A stretch of DNA of 23,225 bases from a virus, in the IMG/VR virus record IMGVR_UViG_3300036770_002203, positions 1 to 23,225 of that record; one strand, written 5' to 3'. The translations under genes and the position numbers were made by a program. Below the pieces are notes generated by a model that saw only the letters and a list, made by a program, of their open reading frames with translations, was not told the DNA's origin and searched no databases. Below are positions 6,030-12,802 of the stretch, piece by piece (the first letter of the stretch is position 1; each line of letters opens with the position of its first letter).

Positions 6030-6229
6030 GGCTCAGCAATCGGCGGCAGATCAGGCAGCCGGTCACCCATGGCCTTGTCTGCCCTGCGGTAAGCCTGTTG
6101 ACCGATATACGCCGCCACCGGCTCGAGGAAGGCCTTGAGCACGATCAGCCTGAGGGCACCAGCCAGCAAGCTGCCGGCGATGATGTCGCCAATGATCCGC
6201 AGGTCATCCCAGCCCCAGTGGACGTTCAT
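6026..6229 (-). CDS. Small membrane protein, candidate holin component
   Basis: This 67-residue product lies immediately before the endolysin and is coupled to it and to the gene before it by ATGA overlaps. It has one hydrophobic stretch of about 25 residues (IIGDIIAGSLLAGALRLIVL), followed by an amphipathic helix and a charged C-terminus (YRRADKAMGDRLPDL). Location next to a signal-less endolysin makes a holin or antiholin role likely, but holins are too diverse to name the class by eye. Confidence 0.7.
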   Translation of the reverse strand: MNVHWGWDDLRIIGDIIAGSLLAGALRLIVLKAFLEPVAAYIGQQAYRRADKAMGDRLPDLPPIAEP

Positions 6230-6432
6230 TTGAACGGCCTCCGGCAGGCATCAACTACCTTCTGCATGAGCTGGCCGTAATCATGCCTCAACCGCCTTTG
6301 TTCATCGACGGTGCCCTGAATTGACCAGGCAAACACCGAGCCGATCAACAGCAGGAACAGAGCACCAATCGGAATGGCCAGCTCCATGATGTGCCAGCGA
6401 TCTGTACCCCTGCGGTGCTGGTGATCGTCCAC
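6226..6432 (-). CDS. Small single-pass membrane protein of the lysis cassette
   Basis: The GTG at 6432 is preceded by GAGG with five bases of spacing (GAGGATTAGGTG on the coding strand). This supports it over the internal ATG at 6387, which has no such site. The product has 68 residues: a histidine/arginine-rich N-terminus, one membrane helix (ELAIPIGALFLLLIGSVFAW) and a helical C-terminal part (VDEQRRLRHDYGQLMQKVVD). This layout fits a holin accessory or an inner-membrane spanin-like protein. No outer-membrane lipoprotein partner (Rz1 type) was found, so the role stays open. Confidence 0.65.
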   Translation of the reverse strand: MDDHQHRRGTDRWHIMELAIPIGALFLLLIGSVFAWSIQGTVDEQRRLRHDYGQLMQKVVDACRRPFK

Positions 6433-6672
6433 CTAATCCTCACGGCGGGTGAAGCGCCCGTGATCATCACGGGGCTGTGGGGTGCGCAGATCAGGGTTGT
6501 AGGTCTGATAACCCCGCTCAAAGCCTGCCCTGGCAGCACCACCAAGACCCATGATGGCCAGCGCACCAGTCCAGCGGCTTTCAGACCAGCCCCCAGTCCC
6601 GGCATAGATCAGGCCGATCAGCACCGGAATGAAAAGGCCGGCATCAATCTGGCCCTTGAAAAAGCGGTTCAT
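6433..6672 (-). CDS. Small membrane protein with two hydrophobic segments, candidate holin
   Basis: The product has 79 residues and its ATG overlaps the preceding gene as ATGA. The first hydrophobic segment (AGLFIPVLIGLIYAGTG) is flanked by the charged MNRFFKGQID. A second, weaker segment (TGALAIMGLGGAARAG) follows. The C-terminal third is charged and ends DDHGRFTRRED, a typical short hydrophilic holin tail. Two-segment topology beside an endolysin is the usual class II holin pattern, making this the best holin candidate of the four. The call depends on context and hydropathy only. Confidence 0.7.
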   Translation of the reverse strand: MNRFFKGQIDAGLFIPVLIGLIYAGTGGWSESRWTGALAIMGLGGAARAGFERGYQTYNPDLRTPQPRDDHGRFTRRED

Positions 6673-6947
6673 CGGAGTTCAAGGCGAATGATCCGCCGGT
6701 CGTGCTCCTGCACCTGCTTCTCCAGGTCGATGAACTTGGAATTGAACAGCTCCTGGTTTTCCACGATCTGAACGATCCTGGCTTCCAGCTGCTGCAGCCT
6801 GGTCGGCAGTTGGATGACAAGCCAGCCCACACCAGCAGCAGTGCCGATCACGGCAGCACTGAGCACCGATGCAGCGGTGGCTTCCATGACCTGGATGCGA
6901 CTGAACTTCCGCCGCTCCACCAATGGCAGCTGTGGCTCAGTCGTCAC
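6669..6947 (-). CDS. Membrane-anchored coiled-coil protein of the lysis cassette
   Basis: The product has 92 residues from a GTG start. A charged N-terminus (VERRKFSRIQVMEATAAS) leads into one transmembrane helix (VLSAAVIGTAAGVGWLVIQL) and then a long coiled coil (LQQLEARIVQIVENQELFNS, continuing to IRLELR). The same architecture is seen in XhlA-type haemolysin/holin-associated proteins and in i-spanin-like proteins. It is the first gene of the lysis cassette and follows the tail genes after 35 bases. I cannot tell which of the two roles applies. Confidence 0.72.
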   Translation of the reverse strand: MTTEPQLPLVERRKFSRIQVMEATAASVLSAAVIGTAAGVGWLVIQLPTRLQQLEARIVQIVENQELFNSKFIDLEKQVQEHDRRIIRLELR

Positions 6948-6982
6948 GACACTGGCAGGTGGCTACACCGTCACCCTATGGA

Positions 6983-7399
6983 TCAGTTCTGCAGCGTGAT
7001 CGTGGTTGAGCCAACTGTGAAGTCAGCAGTGGTCGAACTCACATCGCCGCCAAAGTCCACATACGCCACCAGCTCATCAGCACTGGATGCACCGCCACGT
7101 GACTTGTAGATCACAGCTGCTGCAGCGGTAATGGTTGCCGATGACCAGGTGGTGGCAGCAAAGGCCATGGTCACCCTGTCATCGGTTGTGTTCTTGGTAA
7201 CGGTGCAAGCCGTGGCAGCACCACCACCTGTATATCCTGCGCCGGTGACCTCATTGGTCACGTCATCGCGCTTGTCGTGCGTGTCCTTGTTGGCGGTATA
7301 GGAGCTGGTCACCAGCATCATCTTGAACGTGTCCGCCCCAAAGTCGATATTGTTATTGGCAAGATCCTCGAGGCAGGAGTTGTAGATGAAGGATGCCAC
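6983..7399 (-). CDS. Phage tail-associated structural protein
   Basis: A 138-residue protein starting with GTG at 7399. The sequence is typical of a widespread small phage structural family. The N-terminus (SCLEDLANNNIDFGADTFKM) is followed by MLVTSSYTANKDTHDKRDDV, then a beta-rich body (VTMAFAATTWSSATITAAAA) and a conserved VIYKSRGG motif with ELVAYVDFGGDVSS near the C-terminus. There are no catalytic residues or membrane segments. It is the last structural gene before lysis, so a tail-fibre or tail-tip accessory role is likely. The exact position in the virion is unknown. Confidence 0.75.
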   Translation of the reverse strand: MASFIYNSCLEDLANNNIDFGADTFKMMLVTSSYTANKDTHDKRDDVTNEVTGAGYTGGGAATACTVTKNTTDDRVTMAFAATTWSSATITAAAAVIYKSRGGASSADELVAYVDFGGDVSSTTADFTVGSTTITLQN

Positions 7400-7424
7400 T
7401 GTCGATATCGACTCTCATCGCAGG

Positions 7425-8042
7425 CTATCCACCAGTTGCAGCGCCTGGGCTTAGCGATGCATTGACAGTGATCGTGATGCCTGTGACATTGGCATCACCT
7501 GTTGCGCTGCCGCCAGATACTGATGCAGTTGCCGACAGGGTGGCACCACTGAAGGCTGTATCACCAGCTTGCAGTGATACACCGACAGATGACCGCATAC
7601 CAACTGCGGCAGCGATGCTGGCATTGATCCGCAGCTTGGTGGCTGGGATAACAGCGCCATAATCAAACGCCATTGCCTCAAGCACAACGCTGACATTGGC
7701 CAGGGCACCCTTTCGGCTTTCCACCTGCACCGGCTCTACATACCGCCACCGTGTACCGCCTGACACCAAGTCGGCTGCATGCCCCTGCCAGATCACTGCC
7801 GGCAAGACAAACGGCACCAGCCCGCCCTGCTGCAAGCTGTAGTGCTCAAGCAACAGCAAGGCCTCAGCATCAGAGATGTTTTCGTAGGCAAGCGTCAGGC
7901 GTAGACCAGCATTGGTGAATGGCGTCAGCCCTGTGGCATAGCGCACTGATCCTGATGGCCATGCTTCTTCCGCCACCATCGGGAAATCACCGGCCAGGTC
8001 GTATGACCTGCTTCTTGGTTCAATCGCTGGAAATGCTGGCAT
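7425..8042 (-). CDS. Tail protein with C-terminal low-complexity beta domain (paralogue of the preceding gene)
   Basis: This 205-residue product has a first 130 residues of the same design as the gene transcribed just before it (8045-8428). Shared elements are an initial M-x-A-F-P-A-x-x-P-x-S-R motif, a central stretch (LRLTLAYENISDAEALLLLE), an FVLPA-x-x-W segment and a closing W-R-Y-V-x-P-V-Q-V motif. These resemble minor tail proteins common in cyanophages. Residues 140-205 are extra: alanine/serine/glycine-rich strands (ATLSATASVSGGSATGD) that may form an Ig-like or fibre-like module. It follows the paralogue after only two bases. Confidence 0.75.
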   Translation of the reverse strand: MPAFPAIEPRSRSYDLAGDFPMVAEEAWPSGSVRYATGLTPFTNAGLRLTLAYENISDAEALLLLEHYSLQQGGLVPFVLPAVIWQGHAADLVSGGTRWRYVEPVQVESRKGALANVSVVLEAMAFDYGAVIPATKLRINASIAAAVGMRSSVGVSLQAGDTAFSGATLSATASVSGGSATGDANVTGITITVNASLSPGAATGG

Positions 8043-8044
8043 TG

Positions 8045-8428
8045 TTAGACGGTGACGGTTGCAGCTTCTGGCACCATCTCAAGCTCCAAGGAAAGGTTAT
8101 GCCGCCCGCAACCTACGTCTTGAACCTGCGGACGGTCTACATATCGCCAGCTGTACCCGTTCAGGGTTGGATCAGTCGTCCCCGTCCATGATTCGGCCGG
8201 CAGGTCAAATGTCTTGAACAGCCCAGCGGCACTGATGAAATGAGTTCTGAAGCTGATCATCTGGGCATTGGTCAGCGAGTCGAATGTCAACGACAGCCGG
8301 TAGCCATTCACTGCATTGGAATGCCGCACCTGCGTTTGATAGCCGCCCATTGAACGCAAAGCGGTATGCAGGTGACGACCTGGTGTCAGCCGCCTTGATG
8401 CTGGGATCAGTGCAGGGAATGCCGCCAT
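8045..8428 (-). CDS. Tail protein, first of two tandem paralogues
   Basis: The product has 127 residues. It begins MAAFPALIPASRRLTPG and contains YRLSLTFDSLTNAQMISFRT, then the FDLPAESW segment and Y-S-W-R-Y-V-D-R-P-Q-V-Q. It matches its neighbour 7425-8042 motif by motif but lacks the C-terminal low-complexity domain. Gaps of two bases on both sides place it firmly in the tail operon. It is probably a minor tail or tail-tip protein; the family is common among cyanophage and proteobacterial phage tail genes, but its structure is not known to me. Confidence 0.75.
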   Translation of the reverse strand: MAAFPALIPASRRLTPGRHLHTALRSMGGYQTQVRHSNAVNGYRLSLTFDSLTNAQMISFRTHFISAAGLFKTFDLPAESWTGTTDPTLNGYSWRYVDRPQVQDVGCGRHNLSLELEMVPEAATVTV

Positions 8429-8430
8429 GG

Positions 8431-9375
8431 CTACAAGTTGGGCGGGCTGAAGGCTTCACCGTTGTACCGCAAGCCCTTGGTGTACCGCACGCCAGCTACG
8501 TCAATGTATGAACGTGTCGCCGGGTTTGATGTTTCAGGGTATATGTACTCCGCAGAAGCGCCGCCAACATACGGCATGAATGAATCCAGCTGGCCAAGGT
8601 ATCCAGATGGGATCCTGTCAGGAGTGATTGAGCCACTGGTGGATGTGCCGGTCAGTGGCGTGCCGTCAAAGTAAATCGTGATCTGACCGTCAAACGTGAT
8701 CTCACAAGCGTAGTGATGCCAGCCGGCATCGTCTGAGTCGTTACCAGAAAGCACAGTCTTTCGTACGGCGTATGTACCATTTGAGTTCCTGTACCGGCCT
8801 GCAATCTCGATATACGAGGGATCTTTGTCAATGTCAACGTAGACAAAACCGGTGAGCGAAAGCAGCGGCACCTGAGGTGTCGGCGCATTGAAAGAACCGC
8901 TGTTGTCCTCACCCACTGGTTCAGCTGTAATTGCGCTGATAATCTCTGCGCTCTTTGGTGAGCCGTATGTCACGGCTGGGTGTGGGCCAAAGTCAATCCA
9001 GCTTTCCAGCGTGATGCCCCCCAGCCCAACGCCTGGTGTCACCACTGCCCCCTGATACCCCAGTGATCGCCAGCCCAATGGGTTCACTCGCATCTTGGGC
9101 GCTCCACTGCTGGGGCCACCAGTGCTCGAGTATGCAATCGACCCCTGGTTTGCCGATAGGAAGGTGCCAGTTGCCAGGTCTGTATCGGTCAGGTTGTACA
9201 GGTCTGGCGTCGGGTCACTGGATTGCGCTTGCCAGGTTGCCCCATCAATCGCCGGCCTGAAAATCAGTGATTCAAACCGCACTCCATAATCCTTAGGTGC
9301 TGGCAGCTGACGTGCTGAATATCCACCTTGTGATGCGGATGCAATGCCGACCTTCCTTTTGAGGTTGACGGTCAT
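8431..9375 (-). CDS. Tail protein with LamG/concanavalin-like lectin domain
   Basis: The chosen start is the ATG at 9375, which shares one base with the TAA of the tail-tip gene (TAATG). A longer frame to 9474 lies inside that gene and is rejected. The product has 314 residues. The C-terminal half has the features of a LamG/ConA jelly roll: ITLESWIDFGPHP, PSYIEIAGRYRNSNG, GWHHYACEITFDGQ, then ITIYFDGTPLTG and a late GQLDSFMPYVGGASA. Such domains bind carbohydrates. In this position, right after the tail tip, the protein is a candidate receptor-binding protein for cyanobacterial lipopolysaccharide or capsule. Specificity cannot be read from the sequence. Confidence 0.82.
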   Translation of the reverse strand: MTVNLKRKVGIASASQGGYSARQLPAPKDYGVRFESLIFRPAIDGATWQAQSSDPTPDLYNLTDTDLATGTFLSANQGSIAYSSTGGPSSGAPKMRVNPLGWRSLGYQGAVVTPGVGLGGITLESWIDFGPHPAVTYGSPKSAEIISAITAEPVGEDNSGSFNAPTPQVPLLSLTGFVYVDIDKDPSYIEIAGRYRNSNGTYAVRKTVLSGNDSDDAGWHHYACEITFDGQITIYFDGTPLTGTSTSGSITPDRIPSGYLGQLDSFMPYVGGASAEYIYPETSNPATRSYIDVAGVRYTKGLRYNGEAFSPPNL

Positions 9376-12341
9376 TACTCTTCTTCCACCGGCCTGTGAT
9401 AAGTCAGTCTGCCCACAAGCAGCCCAGTGAAGTCCGGTGCACTCCCGCCAGCGGCTTGCGCTGTGCCGCTCCAAGCGCCTGCGTCATATTCCCACTGCTC
9501 AGCATCTGGCGGGAACGTCGAGCTGTTCTGCGTTGGTGGGCCTGCATTGGGTTCAGTGCCACCAACTGGCCCAATCCACTGCTCGTTGGCCGTATCCCAG
9601 CTCCATTCATCAGCGCCAGCGCCACGCCACTCCCACGCATCACCGGTCCACGCCCAGCCAGCTGGTGGTGAGGGGTACTCCCAGCCGCTTGTCGCTGGGT
9701 TCCATCGCCACGATCCGAAGGTCATGGAGACTGCTGGGATCGTCAGGTTGCCTATCGCCTCAACGGTCTGCAGATCCTCCGACAGATCCGTAATGGCAAG
9801 AATCAGGTCATTGGCGCCGTTGGGGATGGCGGGCTTGTTCACTTCCGCTTGGGCCACCACCGTGTAGTACCCACTCTCTGCTGGTGGCTCGGACGGCAAT
9901 GGCGACACCGGCCCAGATGGAGGGTTTGCAGGCCGCTCAGCTGCATCTGCAGCAGGCAAGGTGCGCAACCACCGCTGCTTTGCTGCTTGCCATGTCCACC
10001 CTGTTACGGCTGCACCGTCGTATGCCCAGCGCTGCTCGGTCTGATCCCATGACCAGTCAGCGTTTGTCCCTGTCCATTCCCACTCCTGGGTGGCGTCATC
10101 CCATGCAAAGTCTCCAAGCTCCTCGGTGCCGGCCCAGCTCCAGCTGCTGCCGCTATACAGCCAGATGCCAGGTGTCAGCAGGGTGACAGCGCCTGCGTAT
10201 GCCTTGATCGTGAACGACTGGGTTGCCGATGTGTCTAACGCCTCTGCTGTCTCCGATTGGTACCCTCCACCAGACCACGACACAATCGACAGCTGCCTAG
10301 TGGTATCAGCACTAAGGCTGTCGCCGTAGCCATTGATTGTCAGGATTGCCGAAGTCTCGCCTGTCGGGATGAAGGCTGAATACTCCTCAATGCCATCAGT
10401 GATCCGAAGGCTGAGGCCAACGTCACTAGGTGGCGTGTTGACAGTGACCGTGACCCTGACCGCAGCAAAGTTGGGCTGCGACAGCAAATACCACACGTCT
10501 GGGTAGCTCACCAGTACCTGGCTGAAGCTCACCGCAGCGGTCAGATCATCACCAGCCGACAAGCCGGAGAGATCTTCCACTTCCTGCACCCCTGGCCCCC
10601 AGCCGTCGCCCTCATCCACCACGCCATCAGGCCATGGGTTTTCCGGTTTGGGATCAGGCGTAGGGTCTGGATCAGGGAACTCAGGATCTAGCACCCACTC
10701 GCCAAGATCTGGATCCCACGTCCAGCCAGGGATATCAGGGTTGGGAATCCAATCACCCTCCTCTGGATCCCACGTCCAATCAGGCTCCTCATCTGGATCG
10801 GGATAGGGGTAGATATCAGGATCTGGCAGCTCTGGCTCCCAATCAGGCCATGGGCCTGGATCAGGATTCACCGTCTCATCATCATCAGCATTGATGTCGC
10901 AGTTGACGCTGGCGCGGCCGGTCGGCAGCAGCAGCCCATTGCCCTGCACCCTGCTCACATCCAGCGCCACCAAGCTCCTGCCTTGGTCGTCCACCGGGAA
11001 GTGCGTGAGCTCGAGCTGGATCTCGCCAGTTACTGACCGCCCCACACGATCCACTTCATACAGGTAGTCATGCACCGTGGCGTCACCAACTGAAGCGGTG
11101 CGGTTCAGACGCAGCCGCACAATGTCGCCAGGTGCAAGGCTTGCATTGAACGCCCCAGGCCTAAGGCTGCATACCATCCGGTGATCGATGTACCGGCGCC
11201 TAGCAAGGATGTATGCCCCCACCTTCAGCGCATGGGGTTCAGTCGTGCAGAACGCAGAAAGGTCGTGCTGCTCAAATGGCCCATCCACAGCGCTTTGCCC
11301 GTAGCGCACCTCTGCTGTACGTGCCAACCCCAGGCCATCATCAGGTTGCTGTCGCCATACAACCCGTACACAGAATGGCTGCCGCTCTACCCTGCTGCTG
11401 TAGCTGATCTCCAAGCTCTCAGGCAGTACATGATCTTCGGTGAAGGTGAAGATCCACGGCACCGCAGAGGTGCTAATGGTGCCGTCTGTGTTCTGCGGTA
11501 GCAGTGGCCGCAGGCCGCGCTTACCTCCACGCCTGGATTCACGCAGCAGGAAGTAGCCAAGATTCTCGGCATACCAGTCCGCCAGATTGGATGGCTCTTT
11601 GATCTCAATGTTGCACCACAGCCCATTGGCATCAGTGAACTCTGCTGCATTGAGCAATGCGTTCTGATCAATCAGCTCCTCTGGCACCCGGGATGTTCTG
11701 CGTAGCAGCCACAGCACCAGGTCGGCAATGTTGTTGCTAGGCCCTTCTGTGCCTTCAATCAGCCGGTCAACATGCATCCCCCCGCGGACAAAGGCATGCA
11801 CCTGCTGATCCCATTGCGTGAACGGATGGGGGATGGTGTTGGTAAAGCTGGCGGTCGTGACACCTTGATACCCACCAGTGCCACTGCCGCAGTACAGCGG
11901 GCAGTTGGGGATGGCATCTTCAAACCCGGTCTGCGCAACAATGAAGTTCCCCGGCGCCCAATTGCCTGCCCTGCGGTTGTACGCCTGCGTGAAGGTGCCA
12001 ACCCTGCAGCTCTGCTGGAATACATCACGCACCTGCAGCCCATCGATCTCGCCCTCGCACAGCAGCAAGTGATACCTCACCGTCACGTCGTTGCTGCTGT
12101 TGTTGGTGTACCTGGCTTCTGTCGCCGCTGGGCTGATCAGCACACCACCGGCATTGTTGATCCGCCGGCCAAAGACAATCGGCACAGGGTCGCCAATTCG
12201 CGCTGCACGCTGCGGTGTTTCCAGCGGGTCACCACCACTCTTGGCACTGGCCTGGGAGTTTGGCGTGCTGATCTGACTGCTTGAACTGGTGGGGCTGCCA
12301 GTCAGGCCAATCGTTTCAACGCGAATCGAGATCTCTGTCAT
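9375..12341 (-). CDS. Large tail-tip / host-specificity protein (J-like) with tryptophan-rich repeats
   Basis: The ATG at 12341 overlaps the previous stop as ATGA; a GTG at 12350 would add three residues. The product has 988 residues. Residues 40-470 match J-like tail-tip hubs: PQRAARIGDPVPIVFGRRIN near the start, VRYHLLLCEGEIDGL, then a region with YILARRRYIDHRM and LAPGDIVRLR. Residues about 492-582 are an acidic, Asp/Pro/Trp-rich linker. Residues about 600-720 and 820-870 look like beta domains. Eight copies of a ten-residue W-x-W-(D/N)-x5-W motif lie in three clusters (residues 522-549, 745-791, 878-922). It should form the baseplate hub and central tip that contacts the host. The hub part is confidently assigned, the C-terminal half is not. 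Confidence 0.85.
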   Translation of the reverse strand: MTEISIRVETIGLTGSPTSSSSQISTPNSQASAKSGGDPLETPQRAARIGDPVPIVFGRRINNAGGVLISPAATEARYTNNSSNDVTVRYHLLLCEGEIDGLQVRDVFQQSCRVGTFTQAYNRRAGNWAPGNFIVAQTGFEDAIPNCPLYCGSGTGGYQGVTTASFTNTIPHPFTQWDQQVHAFVRGGMHVDRLIEGTEGPSNNIADLVLWLLRRTSRVPEELIDQNALLNAAEFTDANGLWCNIEIKEPSNLADWYAENLGYFLLRESRRGGKRGLRPLLPQNTDGTISTSAVPWIFTFTEDHVLPESLEISYSSRVERQPFCVRVVWRQQPDDGLGLARTAEVRYGQSAVDGPFEQHDLSAFCTTEPHALKVGAYILARRRYIDHRMVCSLRPGAFNASLAPGDIVRLRLNRTASVGDATVHDYLYEVDRVGRSVTGEIQLELTHFPVDDQGRSLVALDVSRVQGNGLLLPTGRASVNCDINADDDETVNPDPGPWPDWEPELPDPDIYPYPDPDEEPDWTWDPEEGDWIPNPDIPGWTWDPDLGEWVLDPEFPDPDPTPDPKPENPWPDGVVDEGDGWGPGVQEVEDLSGLSAGDDLTAAVSFSQVLVSYPDVWYLLSQPNFAAVRVTVTVNTPPSDVGLSLRITDGIEEYSAFIPTGETSAILTINGYGDSLSADTTRQLSIVSWSGGGYQSETAEALDTSATQSFTIKAYAGAVTLLTPGIWLYSGSSWSWAGTEELGDFAWDDATQEWEWTGTNADWSWDQTEQRWAYDGAAVTGWTWQAAKQRWLRTLPAADAAERPANPPSGPVSPLPSEPPAESGYYTVVAQAEVNKPAIPNGANDLILAITDLSEDLQTVEAIGNLTIPAVSMTFGSWRWNPATSGWEYPSPPAGWAWTGDAWEWRGAGADEWSWDTANEQWIGPVGGTEPNAGPPTQNSSTFPPDAEQWEYDAGAWSGTAQAAGGSAPDFTGLLVGRLTYHRPVEEE
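9576..9710 (-). repeat. Third cluster of tryptophan decapeptide repeats (coding)
   Basis: Encodes WRWNPATSGW, WAWTGDAWEW and WSWDTANEQW. A partial unit WEYDAGAW follows about 27 residues later near the C-terminus. Repeat spacing is again about 18 residues. Confidence 0.8.
9969..10109 (-). repeat. Second cluster of tryptophan decapeptide repeats (coding)
   Basis: Encodes FAWDDATQEW, WSWDQTEQRW and WTWQAAKQRW with eight- or nine-residue linkers. Aromatic positions 1, 3 and 10 are fixed and the middle is polar. The spacing of about 18-19 residues per unit matches the first cluster, which points to one repeating fold rather than random tryptophans. Confidence 0.8.
10695..10778 (-). repeat. First cluster of tryptophan decapeptide repeats (coding)
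   Basis: Within the tail-tip gene this stretch encodes WTWDPEEGDW and WTWDPDLGEW, separated by IPNPDIPG. The flanks are Asp/Pro-rich (PDPDEEPD before, LDPEFPDPDPTPDPKP after). The two units share W1, W3, D4, P5, G8 and W10. Related units recur in two further clusters of the same protein (coding positions 9969-10109 and 9576-9710). Confidence 0.85.
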
Positions 12342-12802
12342 AGCTGGCACGGAGTCCCGATCAACTGGGAGGTCATTGTGCGAGGAGGAACCTGAATGCC
12401 AATCGGTGCCAGCGTTGATCCCAGTTCTATTTCTAGCCAGGTCAGGCGACCCTTCACCCCAATCACCTCCCCTACATACGACGCAATCAACTGCTGCTGC
12501 TCCTGGGGAGCGTCATTACCTTGCTGTGGATCGAACTCGTACTGGTCAACCTGGATCAGGTAGCCAAAGCGCAGCGCGGTGCGGATGGCAGGCAGTGTGA
12601 CGCTGGTGGATGGAACCCCAACCGTCAGGCTGCCTTCAGCACTTACATCACCAGCGATGATGCCGTCAATACTGAATGGCTGAAAGCTCCACTGCTTACC
12701 ATCCCATGTCACTGTCTGGTTGACGTAATAGCTTTGCCACAGCTGATAGTCGGTAGCCCCTGAGTAAATCCGCAGGTACTGCGAGACTGCAGTGATAGCC
12801 AT
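12338..12802 (-). CDS. Minor tail protein, L-like
   Basis: A 154-residue protein from the ATG at 12802, which shares one base with the tape-measure stop. It sits between the tape measure and the J-like tip, the place of lambda M/L/K-type genes and of the distal tail adaptor. The sequence begins ITAVSQYLRIYSGATDYQLW and has WSFQPFSIDGIIAGDVSAEG in the middle. It ends in an R-x-M-T-S-Q-L-I-G-T-P-C-Q-L tail similar in placement to the cysteine-containing tails of L-like proteins. Only one cysteine is present, so an iron-sulphur cluster as in lambda L is not supported. Function is inferred mainly from order. Confidence 0.72.
   Translation of the reverse strand: MAITAVSQYLRIYSGATDYQLWQSYYVNQTVTWDGKQWSFQPFSIDGIIAGDVSAEGSLTVGVPSTSVTLPAIRTALRFGYLIQVDQYEFDPQQGNDAPQEQQQLIASYVGEVIGVKGRLTWLEIELGSTLAPIGIQVPPRTMTSQLIGTPCQL

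Noticed and set aside
11772-12284. Rightward 170-residue open frame inside the tail-tip gene
   Set aside because: Lies wholly antisense to the conserved N-terminal hub region of the tail-tip protein, with no recognisable motif of its own.
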